Positions 24,777 through 34,631 are shown, counted from the stretch's first letter. The stretch: 64,000 nt of DNA from an uncultured Olsenella sp. (GCA_900314535.1 OMVT01000005.1:1-64000); one strand, 5' to 3'. Translations and numbers: made by a program. Notes: generated by a model from the letters alone, not told the origin.

Positions 24777-25787
24777 TTAGGCAGCAGGCGTCCGGTCGTG
24801 GTTGATCTCCTGATAGAAGAGCTGTGCGATCTCTTCGGTCGAGGTTCCCGTGCCCAGGGCCCACATCGTCTTTGCGACAAGCGCCTCTGTCGTCATGTCC
24901 CCGCCGAGCAATATTCCTGGCCGGTCCTGGAATGCATGGCCCACCTCGTAGACGCCGAGGTCGAGCCCCTCTTCGGGTACCTGGGTCGTGAGCACGCAGG
25001 TCCTGCCGGACGCTACCCAGGAAAAGATCGCTTCCTGGAAGGCGCCTCCGTCGTAGTCGGGGATGCCGCCGATGCCGAAGGTCTCCAAGATCACAGCGTC
25101 GTAGTCGCGCTCGAGAAGATGGAAGATCGAAGGCCTGAGCTCGGGCGTGAGCTTCAAGACGAGCACACGCTCGTCGAGCGCGAAGTAGCGCCTGAGGTGG
25201 AGCCCCTCCTTCGAGGCAGGCTTTGCAAGGCCGCTCCAGATGACCCGGTTCTGGCGGATGTAGGCAAGCGTCGGATAGTTCATGCTCGTGAAGGCGTTGT
25301 AGCTCATCGTGCGCTGCTTGTGGGCACGCGTGCCGGCGATGGCCTTGCCATTGAAGACGATCGTGACCTCTCGGGCCGAGTCGTCTGTGGCAAAGAGGAC
25401 GGACTGGTAGAGGTTGAGCTTTGCATCCGTGAAGGGCGCTGCCATCGGCTGCTGGGAGCCGGTGAGCACGATCGGCTTCGGCGAGTCCTCAAGGAGATAG
25501 GAGAGCGCTGCTGCCGTGTATGCCATCGTGTCGGTCCCGTGCAGCACGACGAACCCGTCATACTCCTCGTAGTGCGCAGCTATCGTGTCTGCAATCTGGA
25601 GCCAGTCGCGCGGGCGCATGTTCGTGCTGTCTATGTTCATGGGCTGCACGATATCGAGCTCTGCCAGCTCTGCGAGCTGCGGGACACGCTCGACGAGCTC
25701 TGTGCCCGTGAGTCCCGGGGCAAGTCCCGTGTCGTGGGGGAGCGAGGCGATGGTGCCGCCGGTCGCGACGATGAGTATGCGCTTCAT
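24777..25787 (-). CDS. ansA: L-asparaginase, type I (AnsA-like)
   Basis: The 336-residue protein has both asparaginase signatures: ATGGTIAS at the N-terminus (nucleophilic threonine in GGTIAS) and VVLHGTDTMAYTAAAL with the second threonine and aspartate. A MNIDSTNM segment supplies the substrate-binding serine. It converts asparagine to aspartate and ammonia. No signal peptide is seen, so it acts in the cytosol like AnsA. AAGGA lies 5 nt before ATG 25787. It diverges from ettA. An asparaginase/glutaminase with a wider range cannot be excluded. Confidence 0.88.
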   Translation of the reverse strand: MKRILIVATGGTIASLPHDTGLAPGLTGTELVERVPQLAELAELDIVQPMNIDSTNMRPRDWLQIADTIAAHYEEYDGFVVLHGTDTMAYTAAALSYLLEDSPKPIVLTGSQQPMAAPFTDAKLNLYQSVLFATDDSAREVTIVFNGKAIAGTRAHKQRTMSYNAFTSMNYPTLAYIRQNRVIWSGLAKPASKEGLHLRRYFALDERVLVLKLTPELRPSIFHLLERDYDAVILETFGIGGIPDYDGGAFQEAIFSWVASGRTCVLTTQVPEEGLDLGVYEVGHAFQDRPGILLGGDMTTEALVAKTMWALGTGTSTEEIAQLFYQEINHDRTPAA

Positions 25788-25870
25788 AGCATCCTTTCTG
25801 GTAGAGCCGGGCCCATTCTAGCGGGTTTGCTTCCCTCTTGCGTGCCTTCTGCGCATTCGGGAGCAGACGC

Positions 25871-25900
25871 TTCAGGCTGGATGTATGGCTCCCGTACAAT
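25871..25900 (+). promoter_or_regulatory. Candidate promoter of ettA
   Basis: TACAAT (25895-25900) with a weak TTCAGG 18 bases upstream. It overlaps the ATG at 25899, which argues that this ATG is not the start of translation and that the GTG at 25965 is used. Confidence 0.5.
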
Positions 25901-25964
25901 GAAATGGATATCGATAGACAAGGGAGCGGTGCGCTCCTCAGAACCGGAAGGACGTGATGGTCCT

Positions 25965-27644
25965 GTGGCAGAGTTCATCTACCAGATGCATCAGGCCCGC
26001 AAGGCATTCCAGGGCAAGGTCATCCTGGACGACGTGACGATGGGATTCTTTCCTGGCGCCAAGATCGGCGTCGTCGGCCCGAATGGCATGGGCAAGTCCA
26101 CGCTCCTGAAGATCATGGCAGGGCTCGAGGACGTGTCTGCCGGCGAGGCGCGCCTGACGCCGGGCTATACGGTGGGACTTCTTGAGCAGGAGCCGCCGCT
26201 CGACGAAGACAAGACCGTGATCGAGAACATCAAGATGGCATATGGCGACCTGCTCGGAAAGATCGACCGCTTCAACCAGATCGGCGAGGAGATGGCGTCG
26301 CCCGATGCCGACTTCGATTCTCTGATGGCCGAGATGGGACGCCTCCAGGACGAGATCGACGCGGCGAATGGCTGGGACCTCGAAAGCCAGCTCTCGCAGG
26401 CTATGGATGCCCTCCAGTGCCCCGATCCAGACGAGCCGGTCACGCATCTCTCCGGCGGCGAGAGAAGGCGTGTCGCCCTCTGCAGGCTCCTTCTCGAGGC
26501 ACCGGACCTGCTGCTTCTCGACGAGCCGACAAACCACCTCGATGCCGAGTCTGTCCTCTGGCTCGAGCAGTACCTCAAGAACTATCCAGGAGCAGTCCTC
26601 GCCGTCACGCATGACCGCTACTTCCTGGACGACGTCGCCGAGTGGATCTGCGAGGTCGACCGTGGCACGCTCTATCCCTACAAGGGCAACTACTCGACCT
26701 ACCTCGAGACGAAGGCAGCCCGCCTCGAGATGGAAGGCAAGCAGAACGCGAAGCGCGCCAAGAAGATGAAGAGCGAGCTCCAGTGGGTGCGTTCCGGTGC
26801 GAAGGCCCGCCAGGCCAAGAGCAAGGCACGTCTTGCTGCCTACGAGCAGATGGAGGCAGAGTCCAAGAACATCCGCACCGTCGACTTCACGGAGATCCAT
26901 ATCCCGGCAGGCCCGCGCCTCGGCTCCAAGGTCCTCGAGGCCACGCACCTCTCGAAGTCCTTCGGCGACCGTGTGCTGATCGACGATCTCACCTTCAGCC
27001 TTCCCCGGAATGGCATTGTCGGCGTGATCGGCCCGAACGGCGTCGGCAAGTCCACGCTCTTCAAGATGATTGTCGGGCAGGAGCAGCCTACAGGGGGCTC
27101 GCTCGAGCTCGGCGAGACCGTGAAGCTCTCCTATGTCGACCAGATGCGCGCAGGCATCGATCCTGACAAGAATGTCTGGGAGGTCGTGTCCGATGGCAAC
27201 GACACGATCATCGTCGGCGAGGCCGAGGTGCCGAGCCGTGCCTATGTGAGCGCCTTCGGCTTCAAGGGCCAGGACCAGCAGAAGCGTGCCGGCGTCCTTT
27301 CGGGCGGCGAGAGGAACCGCCTGAACCTTGCATTGACGCTTCGCCAGGGCGGAAACCTGCTCCTGCTCGACGAGCCGACAAACGACCTCGATACGGAGAC
27401 CCTGGAATCCCTCGAAGAGGCGCTCCAGGAGTTTGCTGGCTGTGCTGTCATCACGAGCCACGACCGCTGGTTCATGGACCGTGTCGCAACGCACATCCTT
27501 GCCTGGGAGGGCACGGATGAAAATCCGGGTGCCTGGTACTGGTTCGAGGGCAACTTCGAGGCCTACCAGGAGAACCGCGAGAAGAGGCTCGGGCCTGACG
27601 CCTCGCGCCCGCACCGCATCCACCGCAAGCTCACGCGCGACTAG
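25965..27644 (+). CDS. ettA: ABC-F translation factor EttA
   Basis: The 559-residue protein is two fused ABC ATPase domains without membrane parts: Walker A GPNGMGKST and GPNGVGKST, signatures LSGGERRRV and LSGGERNRL, Walker B LLLDEPTNHLD and LLLDEPTNDLD. Between them lies a basic arm and linker. EttA binds the ribosomal E site and restrains translation when ATP is low. I chose GTG 25965, because family members begin MAxFIYxMH and the upstream ATG lies in the promoter. Length matches E. coli EttA (555). A convergent terminator follows. Confidence 0.9.
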   Translation: MAEFIYQMHQARKAFQGKVILDDVTMGFFPGAKIGVVGPNGMGKSTLLKIMAGLEDVSAGEARLTPGYTVGLLEQEPPLDEDKTVIENIKMAYGDLLGKIDRFNQIGEEMASPDADFDSLMAEMGRLQDEIDAANGWDLESQLSQAMDALQCPDPDEPVTHLSGGERRRVALCRLLLEAPDLLLLDEPTNHLDAESVLWLEQYLKNYPGAVLAVTHDRYFLDDVAEWICEVDRGTLYPYKGNYSTYLETKAARLEMEGKQNAKRAKKMKSELQWVRSGAKARQAKSKARLAAYEQMEAESKNIRTVDFTEIHIPAGPRLGSKVLEATHLSKSFGDRVLIDDLTFSLPRNGIVGVIGPNGVGKSTLFKMIVGQEQPTGGSLELGETVKLSYVDQMRAGIDPDKNVWEVVSDGNDTIIVGEAEVPSRAYVSAFGFKGQDQQKRAGVLSGGERNRLNLALTLRQGGNLLLLDEPTNDLDTETLESLEEALQEFAGCAVITSHDRWFMDRVATHILAWEGTDENPGAWYWFEGNFEAYQENREKRLGPDASRPHRIHRKLTRD

Positions 27645-27671
27645 GCGTCGAGGACAGCTTCAAGAATGAAG

Positions 27672-27701
27672 AAGGCCGGCATCTGGAGGGATGCCGGCCT
27701 T
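27672..27701. terminator. Bidirectional terminator between ettA and scrB
   Basis: Arms AAGGCCGGCATC and GATGCCGGCCTT (12 bp) around a 6-base loop, between convergent genes. Confidence 0.8.
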
Positions 27702-27721
27702 TGCGCGTCTCTGGACAGAAT

Positions 27722-29152
27722 CTAGAAGGAGAGGCTCCAGAAGGTGGTCTTCACCTCGGGTGCTGCATCCACGATGAAGGAATGCTGCTTCGGATAGAAG
27801 CGCGTCGAGAACGTGTACGGGACGCCTTCGAGGAAGACCTCGACAGAAGAGGCGTCCGTGACGATACGGAGGCCTGAGAGCTCAGGAAGCTCTTCGAAGC
27901 GCTCGGTCCTGCCGGCACCGACAGAGTCCATGGACGGATCTTCGAATGCCATCCTGAACACATGTCCGTCCCAGGAGAGCCTGAGCTCATGGGCAATGGT
28001 TGCCGTGAAGGGCTGATTTGCATTCTCGATCTCGCAGTCGAAGGCAGGGGTGCCCATATCGACGAAGGAGCCTTGTGCGGACTGCTCGTCTGTGCGGTGG
28101 GCGGCAAGCTCGCGGATGGGCCTCTGCACGACCTGGCCATCCTCGAAGGAGATCTCGCGCGGCAGCGTGAAGCAGTGCTGCCAGCCGTCAGCGATCGTGA
28201 GGTTCGTGATATCGGGCGTATCGGGCATGCCCATCCAGCCAATCAGGATGCGGCGTCCGTCATCTGCCGCAAACGTCTGCGGCGCATAGAAGTCGAAGCC
28301 GGCGTCCCAGAGCGTGAAGCCCGAGAACGAGGGATCTTCCTGGATGGGGGCGGAGAGCTCGAAGAAGCCGGACTGGTAGATATTGCGCCTGTCCCAGGCA
28401 CCGCCGGAAAGGCCCTGCGGCGAGGTCGAGAGGATATGGTGGGTCTCGCCGGCCTTGTCTGTGAGATCGAAGTAGTCGGGGCACTCCCACATGAAGCCGA
28501 AGGGTTCAGGCGTCGTGAGGCGCGTCTCAAGCGTCCAGCGGTCGAGGTCGTCTGCGTGGAAGAGGAGGATCTCTCCGACATCGTCGGAGCGCCTTGCGCC
28601 CTGCACCATCCAGAAGCCTGAATCGTCCTGCCAGACTTTGGGGTCGCGCACATGGCAGGTGTCGTCTTCGGGGTAGTCAGAGTTTCTCATCACGACATGC
28701 TTCGGCCCGAAATGGAGGCCATCTGTCGTGACGGTGTGGATCGTGTTCGCCTCGCGGCCCGTGCGGATGTAGTCGTAGCCATCCCGGTCTTCGAGCTTCA
28801 CGTTGCCGGTATAGAAGATATGGATGCCGTCAGGCTGGACAAGCGCGCTTCCCGAATAGACGCCCGAGACATCGGATGGCTGGTCGGGGTAGAGAGGGCA
28901 GCCTTCATAGTGCCACTGGAGCAGGTCGGTGCTTGTCTGGTAGCCCCAGCACTTGACGCCGCCGTTCACATCGAAGGGTGCGTACTGGAAATAGGCACGG
29001 TAGCGGCCCTGATACTGGCAGAGGCCGTTGGGGTCGTTCAGCCAGCCCACGGGAGGCATCAAGTGGAAGAGCTCGCCCCATTCGCCGTGCGTGGCGCCCT
29101 GTTCCTTCTCCTGGCGCAGCCTGTCGAGATCGCGTTCAAGTGCAGTAGACAT
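27722..29152 (-). CDS. scrB: Sucrose-6-phosphate hydrolase (GH32 invertase)
   Basis: The protein (476 residues from ATG 29152, AAGGAG at 9 nt) shows the three GH32 catalytic motifs: WLNDPNG with the nucleophilic aspartate (about 43), RDPKVW with the transition-state aspartate, and ECPDYF with the acid-base glutamate. A C-terminal beta-sandwich follows. It hydrolyses sucrose-6-phosphate delivered by the PTS to glucose-6-phosphate and fructose. There is no signal peptide, which fits cytosolic action. It is transcribed away from scrR, and an operator identical to that before scrA lies in the shared region. A start nine codons upstream is possible but lacks a ribosome site. Confidence 0.92.
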   Translation of the reverse strand: MSTALERDLDRLRQEKEQGATHGEWGELFHLMPPVGWLNDPNGLCQYQGRYRAYFQYAPFDVNGGVKCWGYQTSTDLLQWHYEGCPLYPDQPSDVSGVYSGSALVQPDGIHIFYTGNVKLEDRDGYDYIRTGREANTIHTVTTDGLHFGPKHVVMRNSDYPEDDTCHVRDPKVWQDDSGFWMVQGARRSDDVGEILLFHADDLDRWTLETRLTTPEPFGFMWECPDYFDLTDKAGETHHILSTSPQGLSGGAWDRRNIYQSGFFELSAPIQEDPSFSGFTLWDAGFDFYAPQTFAADDGRRILIGWMGMPDTPDITNLTIADGWQHCFTLPREISFEDGQVVQRPIRELAAHRTDEQSAQGSFVDMGTPAFDCEIENANQPFTATIAHELRLSWDGHVFRMAFEDPSMDSVGAGRTERFEELPELSGLRIVTDASSVEVFLEGVPYTFSTRFYPKQHSFIVDAAPEVKTTFWSLSF

Positions 29153-29206
29153 GCGGACACTCTCCTTGCGTCGGACCAATGCTTATGACCGTTCATCCAC
29201 ACTATA

Positions 29207-29221
29207 GTGAAATCGTTCTCA
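29207..29221. promoter_or_regulatory. Sucrose operator O1 (scrB/scrR side)
   Basis: GTGAAATCGTTCTCA, a LacI-type imperfect palindrome with a central CG. The exact reverse complement occurs before scrA at 30460-30474, marking both as ScrR sites. It overlaps a TATAGT -10-like box for scrB on the minus strand. Confidence 0.75.
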
Positions 29222-29321
29222 TATTTCTATGAAAATGTGGTACGTATCTTGCAAGCGGATTGTTCCGGCGCAGGTGCCTTCAGGACATAGAATGGACGCT
29301 CGGAACGGTGCGGGAGGACAT

Positions 29322-30308
29322 GTGGATATCAACACGATAGCGAAGATGGCAGGGGTGTCCCGTGCCACGGTGTCGCGCTACTTCAACAACGGCTATGTCT
29401 CGGAAGAGAAGCGCCGAACAATCGCGAAGGTCGTCGAGCAGACGGGATATGTCCCTTCCCAGCAGGCGCAGACGCTGCGTACCGGCAAGACGAACCTCGT
29501 CGGCGTGATACTGCCGAAGGTGAACTCGTATGCAGTCGGCCGCATGCTGGCAGGCATCTCCCTCTCCTTTGCCGATACACCCTACCAGATGCTTCTGGCA
29601 GACACGAACAACAACAAGGACGCCGAGGTGTCGTATCTTCAGCTCTTCGCGAACAGGAACCAGATCGACGGCCTCATCTTCATCGCCACGGTCTTCGACC
29701 AGGCGCATCTCGATGCGATCGCGGCGCTCAGCTGCCCGCTTGTCGTGCTCGGGCAGGACCTCGAGGGACATACGTCTGTCTACAATGACGACTACCGCTC
29801 CATGTATTGGCTTGTCCGGAAGGTCCTGAAGCACGGAGAGCATCCAGCCTATATCGGCGTTCTCGAAGAGGACGAATCCGCAGGCAAGGGCCGTCACAGA
29901 GGCTTTCTCGATGCCTGCCGGGATGCCGGGGTCGAGGTGCCGCCCCAAGCGCAGGCCGTGAGCGCCTTCACGCTCGATTCGGGCTATCTGTGCGCAGAGA
30001 AGATCTTCGATGCCTACCCTGAGTGCGACACGCTCGTCTGTGCCTCCGACAACATCGCATATGGCGCTATGACCTGCGCAAAGGAGTACGGGAAGCGCGT
30101 GCCGGAAGATGTGCAGATCACGGGCGTGGGCGATGGGGACCTGTCACGCGTCGTGACGCCGACGCTTACGACGATCCATCACCACTATAAGACGGCTGGC
30201 AGGGAAGCCGCCCGCATCCTGCTCCAGGCCATGCAGGGAGCCCCCGAAGTCTCGCGAGAGATTCGCATGGGCTACGACATCCAGATTCGCAATTCCACCC
30301 GCTCCTAG
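29322..30308 (+). CDS. scrR: LacI-family sucrose repressor
   Basis: From GTG 29322 (GGGAGG just upstream) the 328-residue protein has a LacI DNA-binding head (IAKMAGVSRATVSRYFNNGYVS, read as residues 5-26), the hinge helix with LVGVILP following, and a periplasmic-binding-protein-like sugar domain. The RYFNNG pattern in the recognition region is typical of sucrose and fructoside regulators. It probably represses scrB and scrA until sucrose-6-phosphate or fructose binds. The gene sits between its two targets; the operator at 29207-29221 may also control scrR itself. An in-frame ATG at 29292 is an alternative start. Confidence 0.85.
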   Translation: MDINTIAKMAGVSRATVSRYFNNGYVSEEKRRTIAKVVEQTGYVPSQQAQTLRTGKTNLVGVILPKVNSYAVGRMLAGISLSFADTPYQMLLADTNNNKDAEVSYLQLFANRNQIDGLIFIATVFDQAHLDAIAALSCPLVVLGQDLEGHTSVYNDDYRSMYWLVRKVLKHGEHPAYIGVLEEDESAGKGRHRGFLDACRDAGVEVPPQAQAVSAFTLDSGYLCAEKIFDAYPECDTLVCASDNIAYGAMTCAKEYGKRVPEDVQITGVGDGDLSRVVTPTLTTIHHHYKTAGREAARILLQAMQGAPEVSREIRMGYDIQIRNSTRS

Positions 30309-30459
30309 GGTTAACGTTCTCAGGATTCATAGGACAGATCAGGGCTCCTCACGACCGGTTTTCCGCTCAAGATGCCGTCTGCCGAAGAAAAGCTACCGTT
30401 TGCCCCCATCATTCAAGAAGCTCTGGTGTTTTTTCTGTTTGTGCGGTTTCATATCTGTG

Positions 30460-30474
30460 TGAGAACGATTTCAC
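30460..30474. promoter_or_regulatory. Sucrose operator O2 (scrA side)
   Basis: TGAGAACGATTTCAC is the exact reverse complement of the 15-base site before scrB and lies 50 bases before the scrA start. Two sites about 1.25 kb apart could also allow repressor looping. Confidence 0.75.
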
Positions 30475-30523
30475 AAACGTGCTCAAGCAATTGGGGATAG
30501 GGAAGAAGAGAAGGGAAGCACGC

Positions 30524-31942
30524 ATGGCTCTTGATTACGCACAAGCTGCCAAGGAGGCCCTCGAGGCCGTCGGCGGCAAAGACAACATCGTGTCTGCCGC
30601 CCACTGTGCAACGCGTCTGCGTCTGGTCATCGCCGACAATGACAAGATCGACAAGGAGAAGCTCGAGAACGCCGTCGGTGCCAAGGGCAACTTCGAGGCA
30701 TCCGGCCAGCTCCAGATCATCTATGGCACGGGCACGGTCGACAAGGTCTACGACGAGTTCATCAAGCAGTCCGGCGTGAGCGCCGCTTCGAAGGCAGAGG
30801 CGAAGGAAGCGGCAGCCAAGCAGGGCAACGCCTTCCAGCGTGCCATCAAGGTCCTCTCCGACGTCTTCGTGCCGATCATCCCGGCCATCGTCGCATCCGG
30901 CATGCTCATGGGCGTCATGTCTGCCATCCAGTACATGGGTACGCCTGTCGCAGACGGCGGCGCCGGCTTCTTCGCGCTCGACACCACCTCCGTCTGGTGG
31001 CGCATCGCATCGCTGATCAACGCCTGCGCACTCGGCAACCTCCAGATCCTCCTCGGCTTCTCTGCGGCCACGGTCTTCGGCGGCAACCCCTACCTCGGAG
31101 CATCGCTCGGCGCCCTGCTCATCAGCTCCGACTTCATCAATGCCTATAGCGCCTCCGCGGCAATCGCGAACGGCACGATGATCACCCTCGATGTCATCCC
31201 CGGCGTCTACTCGATCGACTGGGTCGGCTATCAGGGCCATGTCATCCCCATCCTCGTCGGCGTCTGGATCCTCTGCTTCTTCGAGAAGCGTCTCCACAAG
31301 GCCGTCCCCGAGATGTTCGACCTGTTCGTGACGCCGCTCGTCTCTGTCTCCCTTGCTGCCTACATCACGATCCTCTTCATCGGCCCGATCTTCGTCTGGC
31401 TCGAGAATGCAATCCTCGGCCTGCTCATGTGGCTCCTCTCCGTGCCTCTGGGCATCGGCTATATCGTTATCGGCCTCATCTACTCTCCGTCTGTCGTCAC
31501 CGGCCTGCACCAGATGTACACCGCAATCGATGTCTCCATGCTCGCCCAGTACGGCGTCACCTACTGGCTGCCGATCGCAAGTGCTGCCAACATCTCCCAG
31601 GGCGGTGCCTGCCTGGCTGTCGCTCTGCGCACGAAGTCCGAGAAGACGAAGTCCCTCGCCGTTCCTTCCGGCATCTCCTGCCTCCTCGGCATCACCGAGC
31701 CTGCCATCTTCGGCGTCAACCTCCCGAAGATGAAGCCGTTCGTCTGCGGCATGATCGGTTCTGCATGCGGCGCTCTCTGCTGCTTCATCTTCCACCTCGC
31801 CGCATCCGGCACGGGCGTCACGGGCATCTTCGGCATCCTGCTCTGCATCACGCAGCCTGTCCAGTACATCATCATGTTCGCTGTCGCCTTCGGCGTTGCC
31901 TTTGGACTCACCTCGGCCATCTACCGGGAGGAAGAGGCCTAA
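30524..31942 (+). CDS. scrA: Sucrose-specific PTS enzyme IIBC
   Basis: The 472-residue protein starts at ATG 30524. Residues 1-90 form the EIIB domain with the phosphocysteine in AAHCATRLRL (about residue 26). The rest is the EIIC permease with about ten membrane helices, including GITEPAIFGVNLP typical of the glucose-sucrose EIIC group. It carries sucrose into the cell while phosphorylating it. There is no EIIA domain, so a crr-type EIIA-Glc from elsewhere must supply phosphate, as in other ScrA systems. An in-frame ATG-like start at 30479 has no ribosome site. Regulated by the ScrR operator just upstream; terminator follows. Confidence 0.92.
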   Translation: MALDYAQAAKEALEAVGGKDNIVSAAHCATRLRLVIADNDKIDKEKLENAVGAKGNFEASGQLQIIYGTGTVDKVYDEFIKQSGVSAASKAEAKEAAAKQGNAFQRAIKVLSDVFVPIIPAIVASGMLMGVMSAIQYMGTPVADGGAGFFALDTTSVWWRIASLINACALGNLQILLGFSAATVFGGNPYLGASLGALLISSDFINAYSASAAIANGTMITLDVIPGVYSIDWVGYQGHVIPILVGVWILCFFEKRLHKAVPEMFDLFVTPLVSVSLAAYITILFIGPIFVWLENAILGLLMWLLSVPLGIGYIVIGLIYSPSVVTGLHQMYTAIDVSMLAQYGVTYWLPIASAANISQGGACLAVALRTKSEKTKSLAVPSGISCLLGITEPAIFGVNLPKMKPFVCGMIGSACGALCCFIFHLAASGTGVTGIFGILLCITQPVQYIIMFAVAFGVAFGLTSAIYREEEA

Positions 31943-31977
31943 GGCCAGCAGTTTCATACCAGAACGTACGCATGGAA

Positions 31978-32007
31978 GAGCCGCTGTCCCAGAAGGGGCA
32001 GCGGCTC
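31978..32007. terminator. Terminator between scrA and the DUF3516 helicase gene
   Basis: GAGCCGCTGTCCC pairs with GGGGCAGCGGCTC (one G-T pair) over a 4-base loop, between convergent genes. Confidence 0.78.
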
Positions 32008-32042
32008 CTCTGCTGTCTTTGGGCATGCGTGCCGATGAGGGC

Positions 32043-34631
32043 CTATCCTTCCTGGAGCAGGTCCTCGATGAAGCCGACCTTGTAGGCCCTGAAGCGGACC
32101 TCTCCTTCCTCCTGCGTGAGGTCGAGGTCTACATCGGCGAGGATGCCGAAGTCGTGGTCGCCTTCGGTGTCGCTGAATATCTGATGGACCTGCCAGATGT
32201 GGTCGGACTTCTCCTTGTCCTCTGAGAGCTCGAAGAACTGCGAGGAGCGGGCATCTGCATCGAGGAGGATATCCTCGTGCTGCTCGTGGTAGCTTTCGAG
32301 GATGCGTCGCCATACGACCTCGCGATAGCCGTAGTCGGCATCGAGCGCTCCCAGCGCTTCGGCGTCTCCCGCCTGGGCCAGGCGCACCCGCTGCCAGAGC
32401 GCATTGCGCACGAGCAGCGTGAGGCCGCGCCGGTCGTGGACAATCTCGTCCGGGGCCTCGGGAGCCTCCTCTTCGGGAAGTGCTCCTGAGGCCTCCCATT
32501 CGTCGAAGAGGGAGGAGTCGATGGAGCGGACCATGAGGCCAAGCCAGCTGATGATGTCCTTGAGATAGTCGTCGCGCTTGTCGAGCGGCACGGTGCGGTC
32601 AAGCGCACGGTAGGCCTCGGAGAGGTAGCGCAAGAGCGTGCCTTCGGAGCGGGCGATGTTGTAGCGCTGGATGTAGCTCTTGAAGTCGGAGGCAGATTCG
32701 ATCATGTCGCGCAGGACGCTCTTCGGCGAGAGCTCGTAGTCGGCAGCCCAGGGGACCTTCTTGCAGTACTCGGAAAAGGCCTGGGAGAGGAGGTCTTCGA
32801 GAGGCTTCGGGTAGGTCACTTCCTGGACGCGCTCCATGCGCTCTTCGTACTCGATGCCATCGGCCTTCATCTCGGCGATGGCGTGTGTCCTTGCTTCGCG
32901 CTCCTGGGCACGGAGAATCTGGTGCGGGTCTTCGAGCGTCGCCTCGACCATCGAGATGAGGTCCATATCGTAGGTGGGAGATTCGGGATCCAGGAGCTCG
33001 AGCGCTGCGAGCAGGAACGGCGAGAGCGGCTGGTCGAGTGCAAAGTCGTCCGGCAGGTCGACAAGCGTCGAGTAGGAATCATGGCCGTCTTCTGTGGTGC
33101 AGGTGATGACACCGGCATCGAGCAGCGTCGCGAAGATCTCGTCGGTACGCTCCGAGAGCTTCTCCTTCTGCTCTGCTGTCTGGGCAGAATCCTCGACGAG
33201 CTTGTGCATGCGCGCAAGGGCATCTCCGCCCTGCTCTATCTCTGCGAGCACCATGGAGTTCGTGATCCTGAGATGCGGCACGAGCGTCTCGGGCTCTGCG
33301 TCGATGAGACGCTTGAACGTCTGCTCGTTCCAGCCGACAAAGCCCTCGGGCGGCGTCTTCGTCTTGATCTTGCGGGCCTTCTTCGGGTCGCCTCCAGCCT
33401 TGAGGAGCGCTCGTGCCTTCTCGATGTCGTATTCGGTCGCCTCGGCGAGGACGACGCCTTCCGTATCGAAGCCGGAACGTCCGGCACGGCCTGCAATCTG
33501 GTGGAACTCGCGCGCATTGAGCCGGCGCATGCGGCGTCCATCGAACTTCGTGAGCTGTGTCAGGAGCACGGTATGGATCGGGACATTGATGCCGACACCG
33601 AGGGTGTCGGTGCCGCAGATGACAGGAAGAAGGCCCTGCTGCGCAAGCTTCTCCACAAGGAGACGGTATCTCGGGAGCATGCCGGCATGGTGGACGCCGA
33701 CGCCACAGAGCAGAAGCCGCTTCAGCGCCTTGCCGAAGTTCGTCGTGAAGCGGGTGCCCTTGATAGCATCCTTCACGGCATCCCTCTGCTCCTTCGTGCT
33801 GACGCCGTAGCTCGCAAGTGCCTGGGCGCTCTTGAAGGCAGCATCCTGGGCGAAGTGCACGATATAGAGCGGCGCATCGCCGCTCTTGAGGGCAAGCTCG
33901 ACGGTGGCTTCGAGTGCTGTGTCCACGAACTGGTAGTGGAGAGGCACGGGACGCGGGGCATTGGCTATAACGTCGACGGTGCGCCCGGTCAGGTCCTCGA
34001 TCTTGTCGTGGATTGCCGTCACATCGCCGAGCGTCGCGCTCATGAGGAGGAAGTGGACATGGGGGAGGGTCAAGAGCGGCACCTGCCAGGCCCAGCCACG
34101 GTCGCGGTCGGCATAGAAGTGGAACTCGTCCATCGCGGCATAGCCGATATCGGCGTCCTCGCCGAAGCGCAGGGCATCCTGTGCGAGGATCTCTGCCGTG
34201 CAGCAGATGATCGGCGCCTCGGGATTGATCACGGTATCGCCTGTGATCATGCCGACATTGTCCTTCCCGAAGATGTCGACCATCTGGAAGAACTTCTCAG
34301 AGACAAGTGCTTTGATAGGTGCGGTGTAGTAGCTCCGCTCTCCAGCGCATAATGCTATGAAGCACATGCCGAGTGCCACCATGGACTTGCCGGAGCCTGT
34401 GGGCGTGCCCAGGATCACATGGTCGCCTGCGGCAATATCGAGCAGGGCCTCTTCCTGGTGAGGCCAGAGCTCCATGCCACGGGATTCGACCCAGGAAAGG
34501 AAGGTCTCGAGGGATTCATCGGTCGGGATATGGGGGTCTTCTTGCGACCAGTCAGGTCCGAGCCTGCCGAGAGAGCCAGGTCCGTTCGGTCCTTCATCGG
34601 CCTCTTCGACCGGAATATTCATGTCAGACAT
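32043..34631 (-). CDS. DUF3516 superfamily 2 helicase (Ski2-like)
   Basis: The 862-residue protein has a Ski2/Mtr4-like helicase core: Walker A GTPTGSGKS (about 78-86), motif II MDEFH, motif III MSATL, and motif VI QIAGRAGRSGF. The C-terminal half matches the actinobacterial DUF3516 domain. These proteins are thought to be RNA helicases, but their substrate is not well established. An acidic N-terminus of about 30 residues precedes the core. The MDEFH box instead of DEAD/DEVH is usual for this family. The gene stands alone between a terminator and the XRE gene. Confidence 0.87.
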   Translation of the reverse strand: MSDMNIPVEEADEGPNGPGSLGRLGPDWSQEDPHIPTDESLETFLSWVESRGMELWPHQEEALLDIAAGDHVILGTPTGSGKSMVALGMCFIALCAGERSYYTAPIKALVSEKFFQMVDIFGKDNVGMITGDTVINPEAPIICCTAEILAQDALRFGEDADIGYAAMDEFHFYADRDRGWAWQVPLLTLPHVHFLLMSATLGDVTAIHDKIEDLTGRTVDVIANAPRPVPLHYQFVDTALEATVELALKSGDAPLYIVHFAQDAAFKSAQALASYGVSTKEQRDAVKDAIKGTRFTTNFGKALKRLLLCGVGVHHAGMLPRYRLLVEKLAQQGLLPVICGTDTLGVGINVPIHTVLLTQLTKFDGRRMRRLNAREFHQIAGRAGRSGFDTEGVVLAEATEYDIEKARALLKAGGDPKKARKIKTKTPPEGFVGWNEQTFKRLIDAEPETLVPHLRITNSMVLAEIEQGGDALARMHKLVEDSAQTAEQKEKLSERTDEIFATLLDAGVITCTTEDGHDSYSTLVDLPDDFALDQPLSPFLLAALELLDPESPTYDMDLISMVEATLEDPHQILRAQEREARTHAIAEMKADGIEYEERMERVQEVTYPKPLEDLLSQAFSEYCKKVPWAADYELSPKSVLRDMIESASDFKSYIQRYNIARSEGTLLRYLSEAYRALDRTVPLDKRDDYLKDIISWLGLMVRSIDSSLFDEWEASGALPEEEAPEAPDEIVHDRRGLTLLVRNALWQRVRLAQAGDAEALGALDADYGYREVVWRRILESYHEQHEDILLDADARSSQFFELSEDKEKSDHIWQVHQIFSDTEGDHDFGILADVDLDLTQEEGEVRFRAYKVGFIEDLLQEG

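Noticed and set aside
25899-25965. ATG 25899 as ettA start
   Set aside because: It overlaps the TACAAT box, has no ribosome site, and family members start at the GTG position.
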